This document shows, one piece after another, positions 1 to 14,628 of a stretch of DNA of 64,000 nucleotides. Source of the stretch: Deinococcus indicus (GTDB lineage: Bacteria; Deinococcota; Deinococci; Deinococcales; Deinococcaceae); NCBI RefSeq assembly GCF_002198095.1, contig NZ_NHMK01000025.1, forward strand, positions 1 to 64,000, written 5' to 3'. The position numbers were made by a program, and so were the translations under genes. How positions within the stretch are numbered: the stretch's first letter is position 1; each line of letters starts with the position of its first letter. The notes under the pieces were generated by a model that saw only the letters and a program-made list of their open reading frames with translations, did not search any database and was not told where the DNA came from.

Positions 1-90
<90 letters not shown>

Positions 91-95
91 TCGAC

Positions 96-1647
<1,552 letters not shown>

Positions 1648-1651
<4 letters not shown>

Positions 1652-1935
1652 GCCACTACGACATCCTTCAGCAGCCCGTGATCAGCGAGAAGGCCTACGC
1701 CGGCATGGAACGCGGCGTGTACACCTTCTGGGTGAGCCCCAAAGCCACCAAGACCGACATCAAGAGCGCCGTCCAGAAAGCGTTCGGCGTGACCGTGATC
1801 GGCATCAGCACCATGAACGTCCCCGGCAAGCGCAAGCGCGTCGGCCGCTTCATCGGGCACCGCGCCGACCGCAAGAAGGCCATCGTGCGTCTCGCCGAAG
1901 GCCAGAAGATCGAGGCCCTCGAAGGCCAGGCCTAA
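1648..1935 (+). CDS. rplW: 50S ribosomal protein L23
   Basis: 95 codons starting at ATG 1648, which overlaps the rplD stop (ATGA); a longer in-frame reading from 1531 lies inside rplD and is rejected. The protein begins [17 protein letters not shown] and has the L23 core ([17 protein letters not shown]). L23 lies at the tunnel exit, where trigger factor and SRP dock. The gene order L4-L23-L2 is standard. Confidence 0.97.
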
Positions 1936-1948
1936 GGAGAGATTGAAC

Positions 1949-2782
1949 ATGGCCGTCAAGAAATACCGTCCGTACACCCCCAGCCGTCGCCAGATGACGA
2001 CTGCGGACTTCAGCGGACTGACCAAGAAGCGCCCCGAGAAGGCGCTCACCACCGCCCTCCCCAAGACCGGCGGTCGTAACAACCGTGGCCGCATCACCAG
2101 CCGATTCATCGGCGGTGGCCACAAGCGCCTGTACCGCATCATCGACTTCAAGCGCCGCGACAAGGCCGGCGTGACCGCCAAGGTCGCCGCGATCGAGTAC
2201 GATCCCAACCGCAGCGCCCGCATCGCCCTGCTGCACTACGCCGACGGCGCCAAGCGTTACATCCTGGCTCCCGAAGGCCTGCAGGTCGGCGCGACCGTGA
2301 ACGCCGGACCCGAAGCCGAACCCAAGCTGGGCAACGCCCTGCCGCTGCGCTTCGTGCCGGTCGGTGCCGTCGTCCACGCCGTGGAACTCGTGCCGCAGAA
2401 GGGCGCCCAGCTCGCCCGCAGCGCCGGCACCAGCATCCAGGTGCAGGGCAAGGAAAGCGACTACGTGATCCTGCGACTGCCCAGCGGTGAGCTGCGCCGC
2501 GTGCACAGCGAGTGCTACGCGACCATCGGCACCGTCGGCAACGCCGAGCACAAGAACATCAACCTCGGTAAGGCCGGCCGCAGCCGCTGGCTCGGACGCA
2601 AGCCCCACCAGCGTGGTAGCGCCATGAACCCCGTGGATCACCCCCACGGCGGTGGTGAAGGCCGCACCGGTGCCGGCCGCGTGCCTGTGTCCCCCTGGGG
2701 CCAGCCCGCCAAGGGTCTCAAGACCCGCAAGAAGCGCAAGAACAGCGACCGCTTCATCATCACCCGCCGCGGCGGGAAGTAA
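1949..2782 (+). CDS. rplB: 50S ribosomal protein L2
   Basis: 277 codons from ATG 1949, preceded by the SD AAGGAGA (1934-1940). A TTG two codons upstream is also in frame, but the spacing and family N-terminus ([14 protein letters not shown]) favour the ATG. The universally conserved HPHGGGEG motif is at residues 231-238; H231 matches the histidine (E. coli H229) implicated at the peptidyl-transferase centre. L2 is required for subunit association and tRNA binding. Confidence 0.98.
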   Translation: MAVKKYRPYTPSRRQMTTADFSGLTKKRPEKALTTALPKTGGRNNRGRITSRFIGGGHKRLYRIIDFKRRDKAGVTAKVAAIEYDPNRSARIALLHYADGAKRYILAPEGLQVGATVNAGPEAEPKLGNALPLRFVPVGAVVHAVELVPQKGAQLARSAGTSIQVQGKESDYVILRLPSGELRRVHSECYATIGTVGNAEHKNINLGKAGRSRWLGRKPHQRGSAMNPVDHPHGGGEGRTGAGRVPVSPWGQPAKGLKTRKKRKNSDRFIITRRGGK

Positions 2783-2794
2783 GGAGGGTAGGAC

Positions 2795-3476
<682 letters not shown>

Positions 3477-3477
<1 letters not shown>

Positions 3478-4219
3478 TGGGTAACAAGATCAACCCGAAC
3501 GGCTTCCGCCTGGGCATCACCCGCGGCTGGAACAGCCGCTGGTACGCCGGCAAGAAGCAGTACGCCGGTCTGCTGAAAGAAGACGAGAAGATCCGTAACC
3601 TCGTCGGCAAGAAGCTGAACGCCGCCGGTATCGCCCGCATCGAGATCGAGCGCGCCGGCCAGCAGGTCAACGTGATCATCAGCGCCGCGAAACCCGGCAT
3701 CGTGATCGGCAAGGGTGGGGAGTCCATCAAGGAACTCCGCCAGGACATCGAGAAGCTCGTGTCTGCCGGCACCGTCGCCGTGAACGTCGCCGAGATCCCC
3801 AACCCCAACATCAGCGCCCCGCTGGTCGCCCTGCGCATCGCCGAGCAGATCGAACGCCGCTTCGCGTTCCGCCGCGCCATGAAGCAGGCCGCGCAGCGCG
3901 TGATGGAATCCGGCGCCCGTGGCGTCAAGATCATCCTGTCCGGTCGACTCGGCGGCGCCGAGCAGGCCCGCACCGAGATGGTCCGCGAAGGCCGCGTGCC
4001 CCTGCACACCCTGCGCGCCGACATCGACTACGGCACCGCCCGCGCCGAGACCACCTACGGCTCGCTGGGCATCAAGGTCATGGTCTTCACCGGTGAAGTC
4101 ATCGGTGGCCGCACCGAGACCTTCGCCCGCCCCCAGCGCCGCAACGATGAGCGCCGCCCCGAAGGCGACCGCCCCAACCGCCGCCGCCCCGCCGCGCGGC
4201 GCCGCCCCGGAGGTGAGTG

Positions 4220-4220
<1 letters not shown>
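3477..4220 (+). CDS. rpsC: 30S ribosomal protein S3
   Basis: 247 codons. It starts [20 protein letters not shown] and carries a KH domain with the GxxG loop ([13 protein letters not shown], about residues 74-86). The C-terminal tail is basic and proline-rich ([17 protein letters not shown]), as in related bacteria. S3 with S4 and S5 lines the mRNA entry channel. Start overlaps the rplV stop (TAATG); stop overlaps the rplP start (TGATG). Confidence 0.97.
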
Positions 4221-4631
<411 letters not shown>

Positions 4632-4645
<14 letters not shown>

Positions 4646-4835
4646 GATGCGTAACCTGAAGGCCGACGATTTCGCCCGTGAAATCGACGCCCGTAAGAAA
4701 GAACTGATGGAGCTGCGCTTCCAGGCCGCCACCGGCAACCTGGCCCAGCCCCACCGCGTGACGCAGCTGCGCCGCGAAGTCGCCCAGCTCAACACCATCC
4801 GCGCCGAGCTGAGCAAGCAGGGAGAGCAGGCATGA
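4632..4835 (+). CDS. rpmC: 50S ribosomal protein L29
   Basis: 67 codons, typical L29. It begins [18 protein letters not shown] and ends in the two-helix coiled hairpin ([18 protein letters not shown]). L29 lies near L23 at the tunnel exit. The gene overlaps rplP by 14 bp and the rpsQ start by ATGA, consistent with coupled translation across the operon. Confidence 0.95.
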
Positions 4836-5112
4836 AAAAGACCTTTACCGGCGTCGTCGTGAGCGACAAGGCCGACAAGACGGTCAGCGTCAAGGTCGAG
4901 CGTCGCTTCGCCCACCCGCTGTACGGCAAGGTCGTGACCCGCAGCCACAAGTACGCTGCGCACGACGAGAACAACGAGTTCCGCGTGGGTGACCGCGTCG
5001 AGATCCTCGCGGTGCGTCCCATCAGCAAGACCAAGACCTGGAAGGTCACCAAGCTGATCGAGCGCCCCCGCGGCATCGAGACCACCGCCGTGGAAACCGA
5101 AGGGGGTAACGC

Positions 5113-5116
<4 letters not shown>
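4832..5116 (+). CDS. rpsQ: 30S ribosomal protein S17
   Basis: 94 codons. It begins [18 protein letters not shown], the OB-fold S17 signature, and has the motif [19 protein letters not shown]17 binds 16S helices 7 and 11 early in assembly. A short C-terminal tail ([11 protein letters not shown]) extends past the core, as in some relatives. ATGA overlaps with rpmC and with rplN. Confidence 0.96.
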
Positions 5117-5864
<748 letters not shown>

Positions 5865-5872
5865 ATCCACTC

Positions 5873-5945
5873 CGGGCCGCGCCGCCCCCACCGCGGGGCG
5901 CGCAGCGGCCTGAGCGGCGCTCTCTGAAAAACTGGGAGACCGCTC
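5873..5945 (+). promoter_or_regulatory. Two stable hairpins upstream of rplE, candidate r-protein control region
   Basis: Hairpin 1 has outer arms GGCCGC and GCGGCC with GCCCC/GGGGC inside (about 5875-5910). Hairpin 2 (5912-5945) pairs GAGCGG with CCGCTC and TCTC with GAGA, leaving a 3-nt CGC bulge on one side. It ends 4 nt before the purine-rich SD of rplE. No U-tract follows, so it is not an ordinary terminator. In E. coli, S8 represses the spc operon by binding mRNA at the start of rplE, so the location is suggestive. The assignment is inference. Confidence 0.4.
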
Positions 5946-5958
5946 GAAGGAACCCACC

Positions 5959-6498
5959 ATGCAGCAACTGAAAATCAAGTACAACGAGCAGGTCCGCCCG
6001 GCGCTGATGCAGCAGTTCGGCTACTCCAGCGTGATGGCCGTGCCCCGCATCGAGAAGATCGTTGTGAACGAAGGCCTGGGCTCCGCCAAGGAAGACAGCA
6101 AGGCGATCGACAAGGCCAGCAAGGAACTCGCGCTGATCACCCTGCAGAAGCCCATCGTCACCAAGGCGAAGAAGAGCATCAGCAACTTCAAGCTGCGTCA
6201 GGGCATGCCGGTCGGCATCAAGGTCACGCTGCGCGGCGAGCGCATGTACGTGTTCCTCGACAAGCTGATCAACATCGGCCTGCCCCGCATCCGTGACTTC
6301 CGCGGAGTGAACCCCAACGCCTTCGACGGCCGCGGTAACTACAACCTTGGCATCAAGGAGCAGCTGATCTTCCCGGAAATCACCTACGACATGGTCGACA
6401 AGGTGCGCGGGATGGACATCACGATCGTGACCACCGCGAAAACCGACGAAGAAGCCCGCGCGCTCCTCCAGGCCATGGGTCTGCCCTTCCGGAAATAA
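5959..6498 (+). CDS. rplE: 50S ribosomal protein L5
   Basis: 179 codons, [21 protein letters not shown], with the conserved [13 protein letters not shown] and the P-loop-like region [20 protein letters not shown]5 binds 5S rRNA and contacts the P-site tRNA through bridge B1b. SD GAAGGAA precedes ATG 5959. The start is preceded by a structured 94-bp leader rather than an overlap, unlike the genes before it. Confidence 0.97.
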   Translation: MQQLKIKYNEQVRPALMQQFGYSSVMAVPRIEKIVVNEGLGSAKEDSKAIDKASKELALITLQKPIVTKAKKSISNFKLRQGMPVGIKVTLRGERMYVFLDKLINIGLPRIRDFRGVNPNAFDGRGNYNLGIKEQLIFPEITYDMVDKVRGMDITIVTTAKTDEEARALLQAMGLPFRK

Positions 6499-6507
6499 GG
6501 AACTGAT

Positions 6508-6693
6508 ATGGCGAACACCTCGAAAGTTGTCAAGGCCGCGCGCGGCCACAAGTACGCCGTGCAGAACTACAGCCGTTGCAGCCGCTGCGGCCGCGCCCGC
6601 GGGTACTACCGCTTCTTCGGCCTGTGCCGCATCTGCATCCGCGAGATGGCACACAAGGGCGAACTGCCCGGCGTAAAGAAAAGCAGCTGGTAA
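6508..6693 (+). CDS. rpsZ: 30S ribosomal protein S14, zinc-binding type Z
   Basis: 61 codons, the short zinc-ribbon form of S14. The metal ligands C24, C27, C40 and C43 are all present (YSRCSRCG and LCRICIREM), so this is the Zn-dependent C+ paralogue. S14 sits in the 30S head next to S3 and S10. It follows rplE by 9 bp with SD AAGGAA. A terminator-like hairpin comes directly after it, so transcription from the S10 side may end here. Confidence 0.97.
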   Translation: MANTSKVVKAARGHKYAVQNYSRCSRCGRARGYYRFFGLCRICIREMAHKGELPGVKKSSW

Positions 6694-6711
6694 GCACCCC
6701 CTTTCTGTTCT

Positions 6712-6747
6712 GAACACTCCCCCCGGCGACGGGGGGTTGTTCGTTTT
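6712..6747 (+). terminator. Rho-independent terminator after rpsZ
   Basis: Arms CCCCCC (6719-6724) and GGGGGG (6731-6736) with a 6-nt loop, extended by GAACA/TGTTC pairing outside, then TTGTTCGTTTT. It falls inside the spc gene order, between S14 and S8. Confidence 0.7.
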
Positions 6748-6800
6748 GGCCAGCCTGCGGTCGTGATCAGTGGACCGCGCGTGACCAGACAGGGCGGGCA

Positions 6801-6830
6801 TTGCCAGGGGCGGCCGGCATCTGATACACT
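6801..6830 (+). promoter_or_regulatory. Sigma-A-type promoter for rpsH and downstream spc genes
   Basis: -35 TTGCCA (6801-6806), 18-bp spacer, -10 TACACT (6825-6830). The 227 bases from there to rpsH hold no gene. A perfect CCGCAC/GTGCGG hairpin (6840-6854) sits where the transcript would begin, and the rest of the 364-bp interval shows no reading frame worth calling. Confidence 0.6.
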
Positions 6831-7056
6831 CTTTTCTTGCCGCACCCTGTGCGGTGTTCGTGCTGTGCCCCCCTGGATACGAACCACTCCGCTTGAGCGG
6901 TGATCGTCCAGAGGCGGATTCCAACCCAACAGAAGAATCGGCGGCCGTCTGGACCGCCAGCCACTTCACGAGGGGAGCCTAGCGCCCGGCATCAGACAGA
7001 TGCGGGGCCACCTGCCGGGGCGCGCGTGCCCGACACGCCGACCCCTGGAGGAGATA

Positions 7057-7459
<403 letters not shown>

Positions 7460-7508
7460 TCCCCGCACTGCGGTAGGATTCCAGCGCGCACGAGATCTCA
7501 CCTGACCT

Positions 7509-7533
7509 CGGACGCCGCACGGCGGAACGTCCG
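7509..7533 (+). promoter_or_regulatory. Hairpin in the rpsH-rplF leader
   Basis: CGGACG (7509-7514) pairs with CGTCCG (7528-7533), and inside it CCGC pairs with GCGG around an ACG loop, with a 2-nt AA bulge. No U-tract follows; a strong SD AAGGAGG comes 15 nt later. It could tune translation of rplF. Function unknown. Confidence 0.35.
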
Positions 7534-7560
7534 AACTTAAGGAAGAAGGAGGACATCCCA

Positions 7561-8117
7561 TGTCCCGAATTGGTAAACAGCCGATCGCCGTTCCCAGCGG
7601 CGTGACCACGAGCGCCGCTGGCGGCGTCTTCAAGGTCAAAGGCCCGAAAGGCGAACTGACCGTTCCCTACAACCAGGAACTGACCATCAAGCAGGACGGC
7701 GACCAGCTGCTCGTCGAGCGTCCCAGTGACCAGCAGCGTCACCGCGCGCTGCACGGCCTGACCCGCACCCTGGTGGCCAACGCCGTCAAGGGTGTCAGCG
7801 ACGGCTTCACCATCAACCTGGAACTGAAGGGCGTGGGTTTCCGCGCCAAGCTCGCCGGGAAGAACCTCGAACTGACCATCGGCTACAGCCACCCGGTCAT
7901 CATCGAGCCCCCGGCCGGCGTGACCTTCACGGTCCCCGAGCCCACCAAGATCGACGTGAGCGGCATCGACAAGCAGCTCGTCGGTCAGGTGGCCGCCAAC
8001 GTCCGCAAGGTGCGTAAGCCCGACGCCTACCACGGCAAGGGTGTTCGCTTCGCCGGCGAGAAAATCGCCCTCAAAGCTGGTAAAGCCGGTGCCACCGGCG
8101 GGAAAGGGAAGAAATAA
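7561..8117 (+). CDS. rplF: 50S ribosomal protein L6
   Basis: 185 codons (ATG at 7560-7562), [15 protein letters not shown], with the C-terminal signature around [20 protein letters not shown]6 lies near the sarcin-ricin loop and factor-binding site. SD AAGGAGG precedes it. The end is Lys/Gly-rich and overlaps rplR as TAATG. The 100 bp upstream hold a hairpin but no gene. Confidence 0.97.
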
Positions 8118-8455
8118 TGGCTGCCCAGACGACCGTGCGCCGCAAGCTCCGCGCCCGCCGCAAAGTGCGGCAGGCCGCCGGAGAGCGCCTGCGCCTCAGC
8201 GTGTTCCGCTCCAGCAAGCACATCTACGCCCAGATCATCGACGACAGCAAGGGCACGACCGTTGCTGCGGCCAGCAGCGCCGCCGTCAAGACCGGGACCA
8301 AGACCGACACCGCCGCCGCCGTGGGCAAGGCCCTGGCGGAAGCCGCTGTCGCCAAGGGCGTCAGCAAGGTGGTCTTTGACCGTGGCCAGTACCGCTACCA
8401 CGGACGCGTGAAAGCGCTCGCAGACGCGGCGCGGGAGGGTGGCCTTGACTTTTAA
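8117..8455 (+). CDS. rplR: 50S ribosomal protein L18
   Basis: 112 codons, beginning [19 protein letters not shown], a basic N-terminus, with the family core [20 protein letters not shown]18 binds 5S rRNA with L5. The C-terminus ([26 protein letters not shown]) is typical. Its last 11 bp overlap rpsE, whose SD lies inside the rplR coding sequence. Confidence 0.97.
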   Translation: MAAQTTVRRKLRARRKVRQAAGERLRLSVFRSSKHIYAQIIDDSKGTTVAAASSAAVKTGTKTDTAAAVGKALAEAAVAKGVSKVVFDRGQYRYHGRVKALADAAREGGLDF

Positions 8456-8966
8456 CCGACGCAACGACCGCATGGAGCGCGAAAGCAGCGAATTCGAAGA
8501 GAAGATGCTGTTCGTCAACCGCACCAGCAAGACCTACCAGGGTGGTCGCCGGTTCCGCTTCGCTGCTCTCGTGATCCTCGGCGACCGCAACGGCCGCGTG
8601 GGCATGGGCATCGGCAAGGCGAAGGAAGTGCCCGTGGCCATCGAGAAGGCCAAGAGCATCGCCCGCAAGAACATGATCAGCGTGCCCGTCGAGAACGGCA
8701 CGATCCCCCACGACATCGTGGGCGTGAACAGCACCAGCCGCGTGCTGCTCAAGCCCGCAGGCCCCGGTACCGGTGTGATCGCCGGCACCGTGCCCCGCTC
8801 CATCGCTGAACTGGCGGGCATCACCAACATGCTCAGCAAGGAACTCGGCAGCCGCAACAAGGTGAACGTGGCGTACGCCGTGTTCGACGGCCTGAAGAAC
8901 CTCCGCACCGCCAAGCAGGTCCGTGCCCTGCGCGGCGAGGCGCAGCCCACCGGAGGCGCCCAGTGA
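8445..8966 (+). CDS. rpsE: 30S ribosomal protein S5
   Basis: I choose TTG 8445 as the start: GGGAGGG (8433-8439) lies 5 nt before it and the product MTFNRRNDR matches the Deinococcus-type N-terminus. A GTG at 8439 is in frame but overlaps that SD. 173 residues, with the dsRNA-binding-like fold [19 protein letters not shown] and the end loop [21 protein letters not shown]5 lines the mRNA channel and affects decoding accuracy. Non-ATG starts at rpsE, rpmD and rplO are notable. Confidence 0.96.
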   Translation: MTFNRRNDRMERESSEFEEKMLFVNRTSKTYQGGRRFRFAALVILGDRNGRVGMGIGKAKEVPVAIEKAKSIARKNMISVPVENGTIPHDIVGVNSTSRVLLKPAGPGTGVIAGTVPRSIAELAGITNMLSKELGSRNKVNVAYAVFDGLKNLRTAKQVRALRGEAQPTGGAQ

Positions 8967-9126
8967 AAATTACCCTCAAGCGCAGCGTCATCGGCCGCCC
9001 TGGCTACCAGGTGAAGACCGTTCAGGCGCTGGGTCTCAAGAAGATCGGCGACAGCCGTGAAGTCAGCGACAGCCCGGCCGTCCGCGGCATGGTCAAGACC
9101 GTCAAGCACCTCCTGGAGGTGGAAGC

Positions 9127-9130
<4 letters not shown>
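8963..9130 (+). CDS. rpmD: 50S ribosomal protein L30
   Basis: 55 codons from GTG 8963, overlapping the rpsE stop (GTGA). The product starts [20 protein letters not shown] and ends VKHLLEVEA, a typical short bacterial L30. It binds 23S domain II. Too short for ordinary length cut-offs but clearly real by position between S5 and L15 and by sequence. Stop overlaps rplO (GTGA). Confidence 0.95.
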
Positions 9131-10917
<1,787 letters not shown>

Positions 10918-10934
10918 CCCCGACCGCTTCCTGC

Positions 10935-10966
10935 AACCGCCTGCCATTCGCGCAGGCGGTTTTTTC
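10935..10966 (+). terminator. Rho-independent terminator after secY
   Basis: Arms AACCGCCTGC (10935-10944) and GCAGGCGGTT (10952-10961), 10-bp perfect stem with a 7-nt loop, followed by TTTTT. It should separate secY from adk. Confidence 0.85.
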
Positions 10967-11081
10967 ATGTGCGACCCGCGCGGGGCGGTCTCGTTACCTG
11001 CGGGGGTACAGGGCCGGACTGAGCAGGGACGCCCCGCACTGCGCCGGAGCCTTTATCCTGAGTGTCTAACGGAGGGAAAGT

Positions 11082-11675
11082 GTGACTGGACAGAAGAACA
11101 ACGTCGTGATCTTCCTCGGGCCTCCCGGCGCCGGCAAGGGAACCCAGGCGGAACGACTGGCGCAGGACCGGGAGCTCGTGAAGATCAGCACCGGCGACAT
11201 CCTGCGGGATCACGTGAAACGCGGCACCGAACTGGGGCAGCAGGTCAAGCCCATTCTGGACGCCGGGAAACTGGTGCCGGACGAGATCCTGATCGCGTTG
11301 ATCCGCGACCGGCTGGCCGACATGGACAGCGTGCGCGTGATCTTCGACGGGTTCCCCCGCACGACCGCGCAGGCCCAGGGGCTGGACATGCTGCTGGAGG
11401 AACTGGGTGCGCCCGTGAACGCCGTGCCGCTGCTGGAGGTGCCGGACGAGGTGCTGATCGAGCGGATCGTGGAGCGTGGCCGTCAGGCGGCCGAGCGGGG
11501 CGAGGCGGTGCGCAGCGACGACACCGAGGAGGTGGCGCGCCACCGTCAGAACGTGTACCGCGAGCAGACGCAGCCGCTGATCGACTACTACTCGGCGCGT
11601 GGGCACCTGTACCGCGTGGACGGTGTGGGCGGCATGGACGAGGTCTACGACCGGATCGTGGCTGGCCTGAAGTAA
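11082..11675 (+). CDS. adk: Adenylate kinase
   Basis: 197 codons from GTG 11082 with SD GGAGGG. The P-loop GPPGAGKGT is at residues 13-21; the NMP-binding motif FDGFPRT follows, and the lid region (RGRQAAERGEAVRSDD) is short with no zinc cysteines, so this is the short-lid class. It converts ATP + AMP to 2 ADP. Position after secY is standard; the usual next genes, map and infA, are not adjacent, as an unrelated cluster of about 11 kb follows. Confidence 0.97.
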   Translation: MTGQKNNVVIFLGPPGAGKGTQAERLAQDRELVKISTGDILRDHVKRGTELGQQVKPILDAGKLVPDEILIALIRDRLADMDSVRVIFDGFPRTTAQAQGLDMLLEELGAPVNAVPLLEVPDEVLIERIVERGRQAAERGEAVRSDDTEEVARHRQNVYREQTQPLIDYYSARGHLYRVDGVGGMDEVYDRIVAGLK

Positions 11676-11814
11676 GGGCCGGGACCGGGGGGCCGGGGGT
11701 GACGCGCAGGACGGCCGTCGCTCCCGGCCCTCTGCTGTGGCTGCGCCCTGACTGGGGTGGCCCTGCCAGGAGTGAGCGCTGGCAGGAGTGAGCCCTGGCG
11801 GGGTGCCGGGCGGC

Positions 11815-11843
11815 TTGCCTGCCAACGGTGAATGCGTTACATT
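11815..11843 (+). promoter_or_regulatory. Promoter of the SWIM-MoxR-VWA operon
   Basis: -35 TTGCCT (11815-11820), 17-bp spacer, -10 TACATT (11838-11843). A dyad operator covers the -10 and the likely start point. Just upstream (11767-11794) the sequence (C/G)CAGGAGTGAGC occurs twice as a direct repeat. Confidence 0.6.
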
Positions 11844-11858
11844 ACGCCAGTAACGTAA
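11837..11858. promoter_or_regulatory. Dyad operator overlapping the -10 box
   Basis: Half-site TTACATTACG (11837-11846), 2-bp spacer, half-site AGTAACGTAA (11849-11858). The second reads TTACGTTACT on the other strand, so the halves agree at 8 of 10 positions. The TTAC...GTAA pattern resembles operators of TetR-type repressors. No TetR gene is adjacent. Confidence 0.5.
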
Positions 11859-11908
11859 TTCATCTCCGGGGTTCTGAGTTGCCTGCTGGACCCGTGAAAG
11901 GAAGGCCC

Positions 11909-13216
11909 ATGACCCCCACCCCGCTGACCGCCGACGCTGTCCTGGCCCTCGCGCCCGACGCCGCCAGCGCCCAGGCCGCCCGCAGACTCGCCGCGCCCGG
12001 CAACTGGCCGACCCTGAACGCCCCGGCCAGCAGCCTGTGGGGCGAATGCCAGGGCAGCGGCCGCACCCCCTACCTGACCGGCGTGGACCTGAGCGGCCCG
12101 GCACCGACCACCCCCGCCTTCAAGTGCTCGTGCCCCAGCCGCAAACTTCCCTGCAAGCACGCCCTGGCCCTGCTGCTGCTGCACGCCACGCACGCAGACA
12201 GCTTCGGACAGGCCGCGCCCCCCCAGAGCCTGCAGACGTGGCTGGACGGCCGCGCCGCGCGGGCCGCCACGACCACCCCCGTCACCGCCGCGCCCGACCC
12301 CGCCGCGCAGGCCAAGCGCCGCGCCGCCCGCGAGAAGAAGGTCAGCCTGGGCCTGGACCAGTTGCAGACCTTCCTGAAAGACCTGATCCGCGACGGCCTC
12401 GCCCACGCCACCGCCCGCCCGTATAGCGACTGGGATACCCAGGCCGCCCGTCTCGTGGACGCCCAGGCGCCCGGCGCGGCCCGACTGGTCCGGCAGATTC
12501 CCGACCACCTGTCCGACCCCGCCGCGCTGCTGGCTCACCTGGGCCGCCTGTACCTGCTGACCGAGGCGTGGCCGCGCCGCGACACCCTGTCGGGCGCCCA
12601 GCAGGCGGACCTGCGCGCCGCGCTGGGCTTCCCGATCGACTCGGCCGGCGTCCTGGCCGGCAGCGGCCTCCAGGCCCGCTGGCAGGTCATGGGGCAGAGC
12701 GTCACCGAGGAAGACACCCTGAGTACCCGCCGCACCTGGCTGACCAGCGGCGACCACACCGCCCTGCTGCTGGACTTCTCGGCCGCCGGACGGCCCTTCC
12801 CGCCCGCCCTGCCCCCCGGCGTGACCCTCCAGGCCGAGGTCTGCCACGCCCCCGGCACCGTCCCGCAACGCGCCCTGCTGCGCGGCGAGGCCACCCCCAC
12901 CCGCCCGGAAGCGCCCCCGCCGGGCCTCACGCTGGACGCCCTGCTGGACAGGCACGGCGCGGCCCTCGCCCTGAACCCCTGGCTGGAACGCACCGCGCAC
13001 CTGACCGGCCCGCTGCACATCGTTCCCGGCGACCCCTGGCACGCGCAGGACCACACCGGCCGCCTCCCCATGAGCGGCCGCAACCCCACCCTCCTCGCCC
13101 TGAGCGGCGGTCACCCCGTCACCCTGTACGCCGAATGGAACGGCGAGACCCTGACCCCCCTGAGCGCCCTGCACGCGGGCACGCTGCACCCCCTGCGGGC
13201 GGTGAGCGACGCATGA
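11909..13216 (+). CDS. SWIM zinc-finger protein, first gene of a MoxR-VWA cluster
   Basis: 435 residues from ATG 11909, with [11 protein letters not shown] perfect SWIM motif CxCx6CxH is at C73, C75, C82 and H84. SWIM domains bind zinc and are thought to mediate DNA or protein contacts. Downstream is a Lys/Arg/Ala-rich stretch (about residues 130-145), then a long helical and beta region without a domain I recognise. SWIM proteins of this type accompany DUF5691, MoxR, DUF5682 and VWA genes in other bacteria (from memory). Function unknown. It overlaps the next gene by ATGA. Confidence 0.85.
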   Translation: MTPTPLTADAVLALAPDAASAQAARRLAAPGNWPTLNAPASSLWGECQGSGRTPYLTGVDLSGPAPTTPAFKCSCPSRKLPCKHALALLLLHATHADSFGQAAPPQSLQTWLDGRAARAATTTPVTAAPDPAAQAKRRAAREKKVSLGLDQLQTFLKDLIRDGLAHATARPYSDWDTQAARLVDAQAPGAARLVRQIPDHLSDPAALLAHLGRLYLLTEAWPRRDTLSGAQQADLRAALGFPIDSAGVLAGSGLQARWQVMGQSVTEEDTLSTRRTWLTSGDHTALLLDFSAAGRPFPPALPPGVTLQAEVCHAPGTVPQRALLRGEATPTRPEAPPPGLTLDALLDRHGAALALNPWLERTAHLTGPLHIVPGDPWHAQDHTGRLPMSGRNPTLLALSGGHPVTLYAEWNGETLTPLSALHAGTLHPLRAVSDA

Positions 13217-14628
13217 ACCACCCCGACGCCCTGCTCGCCCTGGCCCTGATCGGCACCGCCCGCGGCCCCCTGCCCACCCCCGGCCCGGACGCCCTGGCGG
13301 GGGCCGCCGCGCAGGTCACCCGCCCCGACCCCGAAGGCACCCTGCTGGCCCGCGCCGCCCTGCACGCCCTGGCGCACGCCGCCGGCCGCCGCCCCGACCC
13401 CCCCGGCGACCAGCCCGACCCCGCCCCGCCCGAAACCCTCCCCGAACTTCCGGCCCGCGCCGCCCGGCACCTGCCCACCGTGATCCGCACGCCCCTCCTG
13501 AACGAATGGCTGACCCTCTGCGCCCAGGGTGGATGGCGCGTTCCGCACGCCCTCCTGCCGGACCTCCTCGACCACGCCGCCACCAGCTACAACAGCCACC
13601 TGCGCCCGCTGCTGACCCCCGTGCTGGGCGAACGCGGCCACTGGCTGGCCCGCCTGCACCCCGACTGGGCCAGCCTGTCCCCCAACCCGGACAGCTGGGA
13701 GGCCACCACGCCCGCCGGACGCGAGGACCTGTGGCGCCGCCTGCGCGAACACGACCCGCAGGCCGCCCGCGAGCTCCTGCAACGGCGCCTGGACAGCGAA
13801 CGCGCCGACACCCGCCGCCGCCTCCTGACCGCGCTGCTCGACACCCTGACCGACGACGACCACCCACTCGAACCGCTGCTGGACACCCTGACCACCGACC
13901 GCAGCGCCGACACCCGCACCCAGGCGTGCGCCGCCCTGCACCGCCTGCCCCGCAGCGCCCAGAACGCCCGCAACGCCGCCCGCCTCGCTGCCCTGTTCGG
14001 CGGCACGCCCCCCACCCCCGACGACCACGCCACGCGCGACGGCCTGCCCGACCCGCCCGGCCAGAACACCCCGGCCCTGCTGGCCCACCTGCTGGCACAC
14101 ACCCACCCCGACACCCTCTTGACCGCCCTGAACACCACCCCCGCCGCCCTGACCGCCCTCGCCCGGCAGCACGACCAGCTCCAGCCGCTCGCGCAGAACG
14201 CCGTCACCACCCACCACACCCCACTCGCCGCCGCACTCCTGACCGAACTGCCCACCCACCCCCAACTGCTCCAGGTCGGACCTCCCGAAACGCTGGCCGC
14301 CGCCCACACCCAGGCCATGAACGACCGCGACCTGGAACGCCTGCTGACCCTCCTCGACCCGCACCCCGGCCCCTGGACCCCCGACCTGAGCGCCGCCCTC
14401 CTGACCACCCTGCACGCCACCTGCCCCACCCGCCACCACGCCGCCCACACCCACCGCTGGGAACAACTCGCGGAACTCGCCGCCACCCGCGCCCACCCAC
14501 ACACCCTCCACCCCGGCCCACTGCCCGACGACGCCACCGAATGGGCCCCCCAGACCATGGGCAAGCTCCAGGCCACCCTGGACCTCAGACAGCAACTCTG
14601 GACCGACTTCGGGAAGGAGAGAGGATGA
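13213..14628 (+). CDS. DUF5691-like helical-repeat protein
   Basis: 471 residues from ATG 13213, overlapping the SWIM gene stop. A much longer open frame through here starts upstream but is an artefact of GC bias. The protein begins MNHPDALLALALIGTAR and is almost wholly alpha-helical by inspection, with HEAT-like units such as REHDPQAARELLQRRLDSE. It is very rich in Pro, His, Thr and Ala. I assign DUF5691 from neighbourhood and N-terminal pattern. It may be a scaffold for the cluster. No catalytic motif is visible. Confidence 0.7.
   Translation: MNHPDALLALALIGTARGPLPTPGPDALAGAAAQVTRPDPEGTLLARAALHALAHAAGRRPDPPGDQPDPAPPETLPELPARAARHLPTVIRTPLLNEWLTLCAQGGWRVPHALLPDLLDHAATSYNSHLRPLLTPVLGERGHWLARLHPDWASLSPNPDSWEATTPAGREDLWRRLREHDPQAARELLQRRLDSERADTRRRLLTALLDTLTDDDHPLEPLLDTLTTDRSADTRTQACAALHRLPRSAQNARNAARLAALFGGTPPTPDDHATRDGLPDPPGQNTPALLAHLLAHTHPDTLLTALNTTPAALTALARQHDQLQPLAQNAVTTHHTPLAAALLTELPTHPQLLQVGPPETLAAAHTQAMNDRDLERLLTLLDPHPGPWTPDLSAALLTTLHATCPTRHHAAHTHRWEQLAELAATRAHPHTLHPGPLPDDATEWAPQTMGKLQATLDLRQQLWTDFGKERG

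Noticed and set aside
12568..13212. Longer N-terminus for the DUF5691-like gene
   Set aside because: The extension is an out-of-frame reading of the SWIM gene; ATG 13213 overlaps the SWIM stop as in the other gene pairs.
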